A stretch of DNA of 58,715 nucleotides from DASWHX01 sp036397995. Its GTDB lineage: Bacteria > Bacteroidota > Bacteroidia > Cytophagales > Cyclobacteriaceae. A program made the translations under genes and the position numbers. Under the pieces are notes generated by a model, which saw nothing but the letters and a program-made list of their open reading frames with translations, ran no database searches and was not told where the DNA came from. Of the stretch, positions 34,975 through 43,696 are shown one piece after another (positions within the stretch are counted from its first letter, which is position 1; each line of letters begins with the position of its first letter). The DNA lies in assembly GCA_036397995.1 (NCBI GenBank), contig DASWHX010000044.1:1-58715 (forward strand). The letters run 5' to 3'.

Positions 34975-37531
34975 TGAAAAATTTCAGGTAAGCATCGAGA
35001 TCCTTTGAATTATAAAGTATGTCGAAGTTATCTTTAGTGATGATAAAGTTATGAAATTTTACTGTCCTAAGCTCGGCCGGCAGATTAATTTGCGGAAGAA
35101 TTTTGTCATAAAAGTCCACAGCTGTTGACTTTGAATTCAATTCACTTACTACGATCATCCTCCAGCCTTCTTCAAAATCGAGTATCCCTGTTTTTAAGTT
35201 TTGATCCTGGAATATTTCACGATTAACAGAGTCAACTTTTACGGTCAGCTTAGTTAAAATGCCTTCGTCATTTGTGTTCACCAGGATTACAAAATAATGT
35301 TCATCCTGAGTGAACATGATGAATCTTGCCTGCATGGCTCTTTCAATGCCTTGCTCAAAATTTTCTGCTTTTTCAAGCAATGTTTTGGCAAAAGTGGTTA
35401 CATCTGAGTCAGGATAATTTTCAATGAAAGCCCTGAGCCTGTTTTTATAAAGCGCAAGATCCTCTGATTTCCCGGTAATTAAAATATCCAGGAGTCGGAA
35501 ACTTGCATAGAATTCATTTTCATCATAAGAAGCAAGGGCTTCACTTATCAAGATTCGGGCCGAGCCAAAATTCCCATTGTCGAACTGTTCATAGGCCTTT
35601 GCGTATAATTGTCTCAATTCGCCGAGTTCAACAGAAGATTCCAAGGCATAATTAGGATTCACAATTAACCTTGTGTAAGTAGAATTAGGATGCTCTTGCT
35701 TTAGTTGATTTTCGTAGGATATATATTGTGGATCTTCTTTTTCTTTCAAGATCAAGTATAAAGTATAAAGAACCTCCGGCTCAAACTCTGATTCGGGGAA
35801 CCGGGAAAGAAATGTTCTATAGTTTGTAATAGCATTATCAGCTTCGTGTAGTTCGAGGTGATAAATTTTACCCAATTGATAATACGCTTCTTCAATTTTA
35901 GCCAATGCTGATTCTTTATCTTCTTTACTAAAGGGAACATTTTTAATCATACTTGCCACTTCAGATGCTATTAATTGATCTTCAGAAACAACAGTTGGCT
36001 TACTTTCTTCCTCAGCTGAGATTGATGATCCGGGGTTGGATCTGGAAACAATAGCAGCACTCTTTGAACTCCTTCGCCAATCATCTTCCAATGGCCGGCC
36101 TCCCCAGGTTTTTCTGAATTCATTCTGCCCGAGACTAATAGCGGAAGGATTTGTAAAGTACCAGGTTAAGGAGGAAGTATTGATGCCCTGAGTTTGGAAA
36201 GTGTTTGTAACTGTATTGTCACCGGCATCAGTTTTTTTGGAAGCGATCTCCTTTTTCTCGTTTTCAATTCGGCTTTTAACCTGATTTATGAAAGTTGCGG
36301 ACAATTCAGCTGTGTCTAATCTTGAAAGCGCAAGCAGACTATCCTGAAGCTGGATGGTCTTAAGTTTGGTAACAAACCTGTCTAATACGTCTTTTCTCTT
36401 CACTACTTCTTCATAATACTCGAAGGTATTCGGCATTACCTGAATAGTACTGTCATAGTAGGACTGAGCTTTTTCAAAGTTTCTGAGAGAATCATAGTTA
36501 ACTTGCCCCATTCTCAGATATGATAATCCTTTTTGTCTTTGGTTAGAAATACTATTTTGCACAGAAAGAGTGTAGTTTTCAAATGCCAGATCTACATTCC
36601 CCTGCTTAAGTTCAAACTCTCCCATTTCATAATAAATCTTATCCTGAAACTCAATGTTTTTTGCATCGGTCACAAGCTTTTTAAAATACTTCCGCACCCT
36701 CTTTACATCTGATGTGTTCGATAACTCTGTAACCTGGGCCATATTCAATTTCGCAAAGAAAGAGAGTTCGTAGGTAGGATTATTGGCCAGGCATTTCCGG
36801 TAATTATTAAAAGCCTCGCCCTGGAATCCCAGGTGTTGGTAAATCTGACCAATTATGAAATAGATTTTAGCTGATCCTTCTTTCTTTTTAAGCAGGGGAA
36901 CAACCAAAGATAAATTGTACACCATTTTGTCAAGGTCTTCGAGCTCCTGATAGAGATAAGCCCGCGTCAGATATAGTTTTTTCAAATTCCTTTTATTTAA
37001 ATCTTCCTTTTCAAGAAAATCTGAGACAGCTTCCGCGTTATTTAGCTCTCCGTATTCAACAAAAGTTCTACAAAGGTGAATGAGAGACAGGTGCCGCATG
37101 TTGCCATCCTTGCTATTCTTATTCACCCATTTAAAGGTCTCAATTGCACTTTCAAATTCACCCGTGTACAGCCGGGCTAATCCGAGAAGATCATAGCTGT
37201 CATCCACCCATTTACTGTTGCCATGATTTACGATAGCCAGCGAGGTCTTCTTAACCACATCGTTGAGAGTTTCTTCAAATTGTTTGGTAAAGGTTGTATC
37301 AAGCGGGGGGTAAACCGGGAGGAAATGATCATAATCGTCTTTGTGGTTTTTTAGTATTTCACTTTCAACGCTTCTGATTCCATTACGGGCGTAGTAATAC
37401 GCATTGTAATGTGCTGTTAGATTATGATAAGAGATGCTAAGCAGTGTGTTTTTCTCTGAAGAACAACCGGACGAATACATTGCTGCAACTATTATTAAAG
37501 CTGTTATTATGGTATTTTTCTTTATTCGCAC
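34961..37531 (-). CDS. sprE: SprE/PorW-like T9SS TPR lipoprotein
   Basis: An 856-aa lipoprotein with lipobox SSG-Cys23 and many tetratricopeptide repeats. The segments SLTWYFTNPSAISLGQNEF and RKTWGGRPLEDDWRRSS (about 450-500) match the hallmark region of SprE/PorW, a protein needed for T9SS secretion and gliding in F. johnsoniae and P. gingivalis. The protein is probably periplasmic and attached to the outer membrane. It is the first gene of the operon with PBP1A and uvrC, and convergent to the gldKLMN operon. Confidence 0.88.
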   Translation of the reverse strand: MRIKKNTIITALIIVAAMYSSGCSSEKNTLLSISYHNLTAHYNAYYYARNGIRSVESEILKNHKDDYDHFLPVYPPLDTTFTKQFEETLNDVVKKTSLAIVNHGNSKWVDDSYDLLGLARLYTGEFESAIETFKWVNKNSKDGNMRHLSLIHLCRTFVEYGELNNAEAVSDFLEKEDLNKRNLKKLYLTRAYLYQELEDLDKMVYNLSLVVPLLKKKEGSAKIYFIIGQIYQHLGFQGEAFNNYRKCLANNPTYELSFFAKLNMAQVTELSNTSDVKRVRKYFKKLVTDAKNIEFQDKIYYEMGEFELKQGNVDLAFENYTLSVQNSISNQRQKGLSYLRMGQVNYDSLRNFEKAQSYYDSTIQVMPNTFEYYEEVVKRKDVLDRFVTKLKTIQLQDSLLALSRLDTAELSATFINQVKSRIENEKKEIASKKTDAGDNTVTNTFQTQGINTSSLTWYFTNPSAISLGQNEFRKTWGGRPLEDDWRRSSKSAAIVSRSNPGSSISAEEESKPTVVSEDQLIASEVASMIKNVPFSKEDKESALAKIEEAYYQLGKIYHLELHEADNAITNYRTFLSRFPESEFEPEVLYTLYLILKEKEDPQYISYENQLKQEHPNSTYTRLIVNPNYALESSVELGELRQLYAKAYEQFDNGNFGSARILISEALASYDENEFYASFRLLDILITGKSEDLALYKNRLRAFIENYPDSDVTTFAKTLLEKAENFEQGIERAMQARFIMFTQDEHYFVILVNTNDEGILTKLTVKVDSVNREIFQDQNLKTGILDFEEGWRMIVVSELNSKSTAVDFYDKILPQINLPAELRTVKFHNFIITKDNFDILYNSKDLDAYLKFFNESY

Positions 37532-37624
37532 CTTAATTTTTCACACAAAGTATAAACGCAAAAATTTAGTAGATCAATACAATTTGAATACGGTAATCCC
37601 TATTTTTGTTAAAATTTTAACGGG

Positions 37625-38491
37625 TTGAAACCGAAAAAGACATTTTCAAATTGGCTGTTTAACCGCTACTTTCTAATAATTAGAAATGAAGAAGACTTTG
37701 CTGAAAAGAGGTCAGTTAGTTTCACCTATGCAAAGGTAATAGTTTTGGGGTTTTCCTTCTTAGTAGTGGTAATGATATTGAGCTTCTTTCTGGTAGAAAC
37801 TTTGCTTGCACAATGGTTCGATCCAAGGCATGCCCAGATGGAGGCAAACAGGCAGCTGATCCGGCTTACCCTGGAATTGGACAGCCTTGAAAGTGAAGTT
37901 CAAAAAAAGGATTTGTTCATTCATAACTTCCAAAATATTGTAGCCGGAAGAATTAATAATGAAGGAGCGGACGGAGACACTGAAAATAATAACATTGATG
38001 AACTTCAGGCCAAGATAGATGAGATGGATTATCAGGCCATTGACTCGCAATTCAGGAAGCAGTTTGAAACCAATGAGGTTTCATTATTAACTTACAATTC
38101 CGGCGAGAGGGCTGAATTACAGGAGTTGTTTCTTTTTTCTCCTATAGATGGTATTATTTCTCAAAAATATAACGTTAGAAATGAACACTATGGTGTAGAC
38201 GTTGTTGCCAAGAAGAATGAACCTGTGAAGTGCGTTGCTGATGGAACTGTCATTTTGGCATCATGGACACAGGATTCGGGATATATTATTGCGGTGCAGC
38301 ACAGAGGCAATTTAATATCAGTTTACAAGCATAATGATGTATTATTGGAAAAAGTTGGTAATTTTGTCAGCGCCGGAGAAATCATTAGTATTTCCGGTAA
38401 CACAGGCGAGTTGACCGATGGGACCCATTTGCATTTCGAATTGTGGTATAATGGTAATCCTGTAAACCCAGAAGAATTTGTAACATTTTAA
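37625..38491 (+). CDS. M23-family peptidase (LytM-type)
   Basis: A 288-aa membrane-anchored periplasmic protein. A TTG start at 37625 gives a cytoplasmic stretch of about 40 residues, one membrane helix (about 42-65), a coiled coil (about 75-115), and an M23 domain (about 175-288). The zinc ligands are visible as HYGVD and THLHFE, so it is likely an active peptidoglycan endopeptidase. It lies 10 bp upstream of the bactofilin gene, a pairing also seen in cell-shape loci of other phyla, and leads into the ATP synthase cluster. Confidence 0.92.
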   Translation: MKPKKTFSNWLFNRYFLIIRNEEDFAEKRSVSFTYAKVIVLGFSFLVVVMILSFFLVETLLAQWFDPRHAQMEANRQLIRLTLELDSLESEVQKKDLFIHNFQNIVAGRINNEGADGDTENNNIDELQAKIDEMDYQAIDSQFRKQFETNEVSLLTYNSGERAELQELFLFSPIDGIISQKYNVRNEHYGVDVVAKKNEPVKCVADGTVILASWTQDSGYIIAVQHRGNLISVYKHNDVLLEKVGNFVSAGEIISISGNTGELTDGTHLHFELWYNGNPVNPEEFVTF

Positions 38492-38501
38492 AGACTGTGG
38501 T

Positions 38502-38933
38502 ATGTTTAACAAAGATGAAAAAAAAGTAGCCGAAGAAATCAGCAACTCCAGCAACATCATTGGGAAGGGAACCATTCTGGAGGGAAACATTGAAACCTAT
38601 GGGAATATCCGGATTGAAGGAAAAGTCATAGGTAATGTCAAAACCAAATCAAAGATAGCACTTGGTCAGTCTTGCAAAGTAGAGGGCAATATCCTGGCTC
38701 AAAATGCGGAAGTAGCCGGTGAAGTTGCTGGCCGGATTGAAGTTGGAGAGCAATTATTGCTGAGACCTTCAGCAGTAATAAACGGGGACATTATTACCAA
38801 TAAATTAATCGTCGAGTCAGGTGCCACTTTTAATGGAGGATGCAAGATGGGGGTTAAGATCAAGGAAATACGCATTGGTGAAAATGGACAATCCGCAACA
38901 ATCCCATCAAAAGAAGCCTACAAAGCAGTATAA
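38502..38933 (+). CDS. Bactofilin (polymer-forming cytoskeletal protein)
   Basis: A 143-aa bactofilin. The central right-handed beta-helix region has repeating GNIETYGNIRIEGKVIGNV-type turns. Bactofilins polymerise without nucleotides at the membrane and can recruit M23 peptidases, matching the gene just upstream. The coding end overlaps the start of atpZ by 50 bp in another frame. Confidence 0.93.
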   Translation: MFNKDEKKVAEEISNSSNIIGKGTILEGNIETYGNIRIEGKVIGNVKTKSKIALGQSCKVEGNILAQNAEVAGEVAGRIEVGEQLLLRPSAVINGDIITNKLIVESGATFNGGCKMGVKIKEIRIGENGQSATIPSKEAYKAV

Positions 38934-39126
38934 CGACTATTTGAAGTATTCCGGTCTGGCTTTTCAAATGATGGCCACCGCCGGAATTGCCACATGGATT
39001 GGCTACAAAATTGATCAATATCTGGAATTAAGATTCCCCGCGTTTACCATTTCTTTACTCCTGGTTTCACTCATCGGTGTGATTTATTGGCTGATAAAAT
39101 CTGTAACTAATAATTCCGAAAAATGA
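38884..39126 (+). CDS. AtpZ/AtpI-family ATP synthase assembly protein
   Basis: A small protein (80 aa) with two membrane helices, SGLAFQMMATAGIATWIGYKI being typical of AtpZ/AtpI. I start it at the ATG at 38884 inside the end of the bactofilin gene; an upstream ATG at 38821 would add 21 unrelated residues. It is thought to help c-ring assembly or ion supply to ATP synthase. The stop overlaps the next start (ATGA at 39123). Confidence 0.85.
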   Translation: MDNPQQSHQKKPTKQYNDYLKYSGLAFQMMATAGIATWIGYKIDQYLELRFPAFTISLLLVSLIGVIYWLIKSVTNNSEK

Positions 39127-39527
39127 GGAAGAGTTTCCTTTCATTCCTGATTAATCATACTATTCTTACTCTTCTTCTCGCAGTTTTGTTCATCGCTATA
39201 AAAATTATGTTTCCAGGCTTTCCAATTCCCGATTCAATATTCATCATATTCGTGTTTTTCTTTGTTTTCGTTTTAATGGTTCATGGGTTATTACTAAGAG
39301 TTGCAGAGAAGAAGGCGCAGGTATTTATTAGAGTGTTTATGGTAATGACCTTCGTAAAGTTATTTGTCTACCTGGGTTTCATATCCATCCTCATTCTGCT
39401 TTACAAAAGTGATGCGAAAGGAATTGTCATTGTTTTTGGTGCCTTGTATTTTGTCAATCTGGCTCATGAAATTACCGCGATATTGAGGCACCTGGATCAA
39501 AAGAAAAGTGAGCAGAGAGAAGTATAA
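39123..39527 (+). CDS. Membrane protein of the ATP synthase cluster
   Basis: A 134-aa protein with four hydrophobic helices and basic loop and tail. It overlaps atpZ by 4 bp and precedes atpB by 93 bp. In size, topology and position it resembles a second AtpI-like protein, but no motif identifies it. It is probably an ATP synthase assembly factor, inferred only from the neighbourhood. Confidence 0.7.
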   Translation: MRKSFLSFLINHTILTLLLAVLFIAIKIMFPGFPIPDSIFIIFVFFFVFVLMVHGLLLRVAEKKAQVFIRVFMVMTFVKLFVYLGFISILILLYKSDAKGIVIVFGALYFVNLAHEITAILRHLDQKKSEQREV

Positions 39528-39557
39528 AATCCCTTCCAAAAATTAAATCACTATAAC

Positions 39558-39588
39558 TTTTGCCTTATTTATTATTGCTCTAAATTTG
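39558..39588 (+). promoter_or_regulatory. Candidate promoter of the atp operon (TTTTG - N18 - TAAATTTG)
   Basis: TTTTG at 39558-39562 and TAAATTTG at 39581-39588 match the Bacteroidota -33 and -7 elements with an 18-nt spacer. Transcription would begin about 39593-39597, 25 nt before the atpB start. This suggests atpBEFHAG has its own promoter, separate from the M23/bactofilin genes. Confidence 0.65.
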
Positions 39589-39620
39589 CACTTTGATTTT
39601 CAGACCCCTAAAGCCTGCGA

Positions 39621-40691
39621 ATGACAGAGAGAATTTTGACCCTTAAAAAAGCCCGAAAATACCTCCTCTTTTCTCTGTTAATTTGCTCTTTTTTATTGGC
39701 AAACTCTACCGCTTTTGCACAGGAAGAACATGCAGAATCAGAGTCCTTCGATGCGGGCAAGATGATCATGGAACACATTCTGGACTCGCATGAATGGCAT
39801 GTTTTTACCTTTGGGCATTTTCATGGAACTGTACCCTTGCCGGTTATCTTATACTCCCCTACTAATGGATTGGCTATTTTCATGTCAAGCAAGTTTCATC
39901 ACGGAGAGGAAACTTACGCTGGGTATAAATACGAAGAAGGAAAAATTGAATCATTGGATGGAAATGTTTTTTATGATATCTCAATTACCAAAAATGTAGT
40001 GGCAATGCTTTTCAGCATGGCATTGATGTGCTGGGTACTCATCTCTGTCGCGAATACTTACAAACGAAGCCCCAACACCGCGCCTAAAGGCGTCCAGTCA
40101 TTGCTTGAGCCAATAATTATTTTTGTTAAAGATGAAATAGCAAAGCCATCCATTGGCGAGGAAAGATATCAACGGTTTTTACCCTTCTTGCTTACTGTGT
40201 TCTTTTTTATTTGGTTGAATAATATGCTTGGCTTAGTGCCCATCATTCCCGGCGGAGCTAACCTTACCGGGAACATCGCGGTTACCATGGTCCTGGCTAT
40301 GTTCACCTTCGTGATCACTACTTTCAGCACCAACAAAGGATACTGGGTTCACATTTTTAATACACCTGGCGTTCCCTGGTGGTTAAAGTTTCCCATACCT
40401 ATTATGCCTCTTGTTGAATTTATGACTGTTTTCACCAGGCCCTCGGTATTGCTCATCCGTTTGTTTGCCAATATTACCGCAGGTCATATTATCGCGTTGG
40501 TTTTTGTTTCCATGATTTTCATTTTTGGAGAAATAAATATTTTCCTGGGCTATGGAGTAGGAGTATTTTCCGTATTATTTAACGTGGCTATGACTTTCCT
40601 GGAGTTACTTGTGGGGTTTATTCAGGCTTACGTATTTACACTGCTATCCGCATTATATTTCGGAATGGCCAAAGTTGAGGAACATCATTAA
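39621..40691 (+). CDS. atpB: F0F1 ATP synthase subunit a
   Basis: Membrane subunit a, 356 aa. An N-terminal signal-like segment (1-33) and about 100 extra residues, usual in Bacteroidota, precede the core. The core includes the essential Arg in LLIRLFANITAGHI (near residue 280), which works with the c-ring carboxylate to pass protons. It begins the atpBEFHAG run, ahead of atpE by 26 bp. Confidence 0.96.
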   Translation: MTERILTLKKARKYLLFSLLICSFLLANSTAFAQEEHAESESFDAGKMIMEHILDSHEWHVFTFGHFHGTVPLPVILYSPTNGLAIFMSSKFHHGEETYAGYKYEEGKIESLDGNVFYDISITKNVVAMLFSMALMCWVLISVANTYKRSPNTAPKGVQSLLEPIIIFVKDEIAKPSIGEERYQRFLPFLLTVFFFIWLNNMLGLVPIIPGGANLTGNIAVTMVLAMFTFVITTFSTNKGYWVHIFNTPGVPWWLKFPIPIMPLVEFMTVFTRPSVLLIRLFANITAGHIIALVFVSMIFIFGEINIFLGYGVGVFSVLFNVAMTFLELLVGFIQAYVFTLLSALYFGMAKVEEHH

Positions 40692-40717
40692 ATGTGTAAT
40701 TTCTAAAATTTATATAT

Positions 40718-40963
40718 ATGTCTTTATTTATTTTATTAGATGCTGCAATCGGTTACATGGGAGCTGGCATCGGTGCCGGTCTGGCTGCAATAGGCGCTGG
40801 AATTGGTATCGGTCGAATTGGCGGTAGTGCGCTGGAGTCAATAGCAAGGCAACCCGAAGCGATTGGTGATATTCGTGCCAACATGATTGTAACTGCCGGT
40901 CTTATTGAAGGTGTTGCAATTTTCGCGGTTATCGTATCGGTATTAATTATTTTCCTTACTTAG
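40718..40963 (+). CDS. atpE: F0F1 ATP synthase subunit c
   Basis: An 81-aa hairpin of two membrane helices with the Gly-rich first helix (GAGIGAGLAAIGAGIGIG) and the ion-binding Glu64 in TAGLIEGVAIFA. The Gln and Ser/Thr residues of sodium-binding c subunits are not seen, so proton coupling is likely. Many copies form the ring, which fits the terminator-like hairpin that follows the gene. Confidence 0.97.
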   Translation: MSLFILLDAAIGYMGAGIGAGLAAIGAGIGIGRIGGSALESIARQPEAIGDIRANMIVTAGLIEGVAIFAVIVSVLIIFLT

Positions 40964-40975
40964 AAAAGGGAATGC

Positions 40976-41015
40976 AGCATGCATTATTTACAATAGGTAT
41001 TAATGCATGCTTTTT
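40976..41015 (+). terminator. Hairpin with T-run between atpE and atpF
   Basis: A perfect 11-bp stem (AGCATGCATTA at 40976-40986, TAATGCATGCT at 41001-41011) with a 14-nt loop runs directly into TTTTT. It has the form of an intrinsic terminator but lies inside the operon, 13 bases after the atpE stop. Partial termination or 3'-end protection here would raise atpBE mRNA over the downstream genes. Confidence 0.75.
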
Positions 41016-41037
41016 AAGAACTTAAGAAAAAAGCTAT

Positions 41038-41532
41038 ATGGAACTGATTACCCCTGATTTAGGATTAGTTGTCTGGATGACAATTTCATTCAGTCTTGTC
41101 CTTTTTATTCTTACAAAATTTGCCTGGAAGCCAATTGTTCAAACCTTGAAAATCAGGGAAGAAGCCATATCGGAAGCTTTGAAATCAGCGGATCTTGCCA
41201 AAGAGGAAATGTCTAAACTTAAAGCTGATAATGAAAAGCTTTTAGAAGCAGCCAGGCTGGAGAGGGATAAAATTCTCAAAGAAGCCATTGCCGCAGGCAA
41301 CAAACTGAAGGATGAAGCCAAGGAAGATTCTCAGAGGATCGGCAAAAAAATGATAGAGGATGCCCGGGTTACTATTCAAAATGAAAAAAAGACTGCAATG
41401 GAAGATGTGAAGAAGCAACTCTCGCAATTTTCAATGGAAATAGCTGAAAAGATCTTACGAAGGGAATTGGAAAATAAGAAAGCCCAGCAAAAACTGGTGA
41501 ATGAATATATTAAAGATATGAAGGTAAATTAG
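41038..41532 (+). CDS. atpF: F0F1 ATP synthase subunit b
   Basis: A 164-aa stator subunit. One N-terminal membrane helix (about 8-28) is followed by a long charged coiled coil (about 35-150) reaching to F1. It is 1 bp from atpH and belongs to the same transcript. Confidence 0.95.
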   Translation: MELITPDLGLVVWMTISFSLVLFILTKFAWKPIVQTLKIREEAISEALKSADLAKEEMSKLKADNEKLLEAARLERDKILKEAIAAGNKLKDEAKEDSQRIGKKMIEDARVTIQNEKKTAMEDVKKQLSQFSMEIAEKILRRELENKKAQQKLVNEYIKDMKVN

Positions 41533-41533
41533 A

Positions 41534-42067
41534 ATGTCAGCCCGAGCAGCATCACGATACGCAAAGTCATTGCTGGAACTTGCCAGGGACAAGGGCAAAC
41601 TGGATGAGGTTCATCAAGACATGTTGCTTTTCAATAAAGTATGTGATGAAAATTTCGCCTTTGTCCTGATGCTCCGGAATCCAATTATAAACCATCCTAA
41701 AAAGCGTGCAGTATTACATGGGCTTTTTAAATCTAAAACCGACCCATTAACAATGGCAATTCTGGACATTACTACCAGGAAAAACCGGGAAAAATTGTTG
41801 CCTATGATCGCGAAAGAGTTCCATTACCAATACAACATTGAAAGAGGAATTCAGGAGGCTAGTATTACTACAACTTTTGAGCTTGATGATTCTCTCCGGA
41901 AGAAGTTCAACGAAATTATAATAGAGATAAGTAAAGCCAAAACATTATCACTTGAGGAAAAAATAGATGAAAATATTATTGGTGGATTTTTACTTAAGGT
42001 TGGCGATAAGCAAGTTGATGAATCCATATCCAATAAACTTAAACAATTACGATTGAAGCTCAGTTAA
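41534..42067 (+). CDS. atpH: F0F1 ATP synthase subunit delta
   Basis: A 177-aa OSCP-type subunit linking the b stalk to F1. The N-terminal helical domain (SARAASRYAKSLLELARDKG) and the C-terminal IGGFLLKVGDKQVDESI motif are typical. It lies between atpF and atpA. Confidence 0.94.
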   Translation: MSARAASRYAKSLLELARDKGKLDEVHQDMLLFNKVCDENFAFVLMLRNPIINHPKKRAVLHGLFKSKTDPLTMAILDITTRKNREKLLPMIAKEFHYQYNIERGIQEASITTTFELDDSLRKKFNEIIIEISKAKTLSLEEKIDENIIGGFLLKVGDKQVDESISNKLKQLRLKLS

Positions 42068-42099
42068 AAGCGAGAGAGAAAAATTCAAACAATAAAAAA

Positions 42100-43680
42100 A
42101 TGGCAGACATAAGACCAGATGAAGTATCGGCAATATTAAGAGAACAATTATCGAATTTTAGAAGTGTAGCTGAGCTGGAGGAAGTAGGTACCGTTCTAAC
42201 TGTTGGTGATGGTGTGGCAAGGATTTATGGGTTGTCAAAGGTTCAGTCAGGTGAATTGCTTGAGTTTGAAAACGGACTCCAGGCATTGGCCCTTAACCTG
42301 GAAGAAGATAATGTTGGAGCTGTAATCCTTGGTGATTCAAGATCCATTAAGGAAGGAGACACCGTAAAGCGAACCAAAAAGATTGCTTCTATCAGGGTTG
42401 GTGATAAAATGTGCGGCCGGGTAGTTGATACTCTTGGAAAACCCATTGATGGTAAGGGCGCAATTGATGGGGAACTTTTTGAGATGACTCTGGAGAGAAA
42501 AGCTCCCGGAGTTATTTACAGAGAGCCGGTGAGTGAGCCGCTTCAAACCGGAATTAAAGCGATTGATTCCATGATTCCGATTGGCCGGGGTCAGCGCGAA
42601 TTGATAATCGGAGATAGGCAAACCGGCAAGACCGCTGTTGCCATTGATACCATAATTAATCAGAAAGAGTTTTACGAAAAAGGTGAGACTGTATATTGCA
42701 TATATGTTGCCATTGGCCAAAAAGCGTCCACAGTTGCTTCTGTTGTTTCTTCTCTTCAGCGCCACGGCGCAATGGATTATACAATCATAGTTTCCGCTAC
42801 CGCTTCTGATCCTGCACCAATGCAGTTTTTTGCACCATTTGCCGGGGCCGCAATTGGTGAATATTTCAGAGATATTGGCAAACCTGCTCTGGTAATTTAT
42901 GATGATTTATCTAAGCAAGCTGTCGCCTACCGTGAAGTTTCTCTGTTGCTCAGAAGACCCCCGGGACGAGAAGCATATCCTGGAGATGTATTTTACCTCC
43001 ACAGCAGACTTCTTGAAAGAGCGGCAAAAATCAACCGAAGCGATGCCATCGCTAAACAGATGAATGATCTGCCTGCTTCAATTCTGGATAAGGTTAAAGG
43101 CGGTGGATCCTTGACAGCGCTTCCCATCATTGAAACACAAGCCGGTGATGTATCAGCCTACATTCCAACTAATGTTATTTCAATAACCGATGGTCAGATA
43201 TTTCTTGAAACGGACCTGTTTAATTCAGGTATCAGACCCGCGATTAATGTGGGTATTTCTGTATCGCGAGTTGGAGGTAATGCGCAGATAAAATCAATGA
43301 AGAAAGTTGCCGGCACTTTGAAACTTGATCAGGCGCAGTTCAGGGAACTTGAGGCATTCGCCAAATTTGGATCTGACCTTGATAAAGCTACGCAACTCAC
43401 CATTGACAGAGGACGTAGAAACCTCGAAGTTTTGAAACAAGGCCAGTATGCGCCCGTTCCGGTTGAAAGACAAGTTGCTATTATTTATGCCTCCACTAAA
43501 GGACTGATAGATAAAGTGCCTATTAATAGAGTGAGAGAATTTGAGGCTGAATTTTTGACCATTCTTGAGGCACAGCACCGACAGGCACTTGATACGATAA
43601 AGGCAGGAAAACTTGATGATGATGTATTAGAAACTTTGGGAAAAGTGGCAAAGGAGTTAGTTCCAAAATTCGCAAAGTAA
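42100..43680 (+). CDS. atpA: F0F1 ATP synthase subunit alpha
   Basis: A 526-aa subunit that forms the F1 hexamer with beta. The P-loop GDRQTGKT spans residues 171-178, the alpha-specific PAINVGISVSRVGG motif is near 380-395, and all expected domains are present. The beta and epsilon genes (atpD, atpC) are not in the window, consistent with their separate location in Bacteroidota. Confidence 0.98.
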   Translation: MADIRPDEVSAILREQLSNFRSVAELEEVGTVLTVGDGVARIYGLSKVQSGELLEFENGLQALALNLEEDNVGAVILGDSRSIKEGDTVKRTKKIASIRVGDKMCGRVVDTLGKPIDGKGAIDGELFEMTLERKAPGVIYREPVSEPLQTGIKAIDSMIPIGRGQRELIIGDRQTGKTAVAIDTIINQKEFYEKGETVYCIYVAIGQKASTVASVVSSLQRHGAMDYTIIVSATASDPAPMQFFAPFAGAAIGEYFRDIGKPALVIYDDLSKQAVAYREVSLLLRRPPGREAYPGDVFYLHSRLLERAAKINRSDAIAKQMNDLPASILDKVKGGGSLTALPIIETQAGDVSAYIPTNVISITDGQIFLETDLFNSGIRPAINVGISVSRVGGNAQIKSMKKVAGTLKLDQAQFRELEAFAKFGSDLDKATQLTIDRGRRNLEVLKQGQYAPVPVERQVAIIYASTKGLIDKVPINRVREFEAEFLTILEAQHRQALDTIKAGKLDDDVLETLGKVAKELVPKFAK

Positions 43681-43696
43681 AGTTAAAAAAAAGGGC

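Noticed and set aside
38821..38883. Upstream ATG start of atpZ
   Set aside because: The extra 21 residues are simply the bactofilin gene in another frame and do not resemble AtpZ N-termini.
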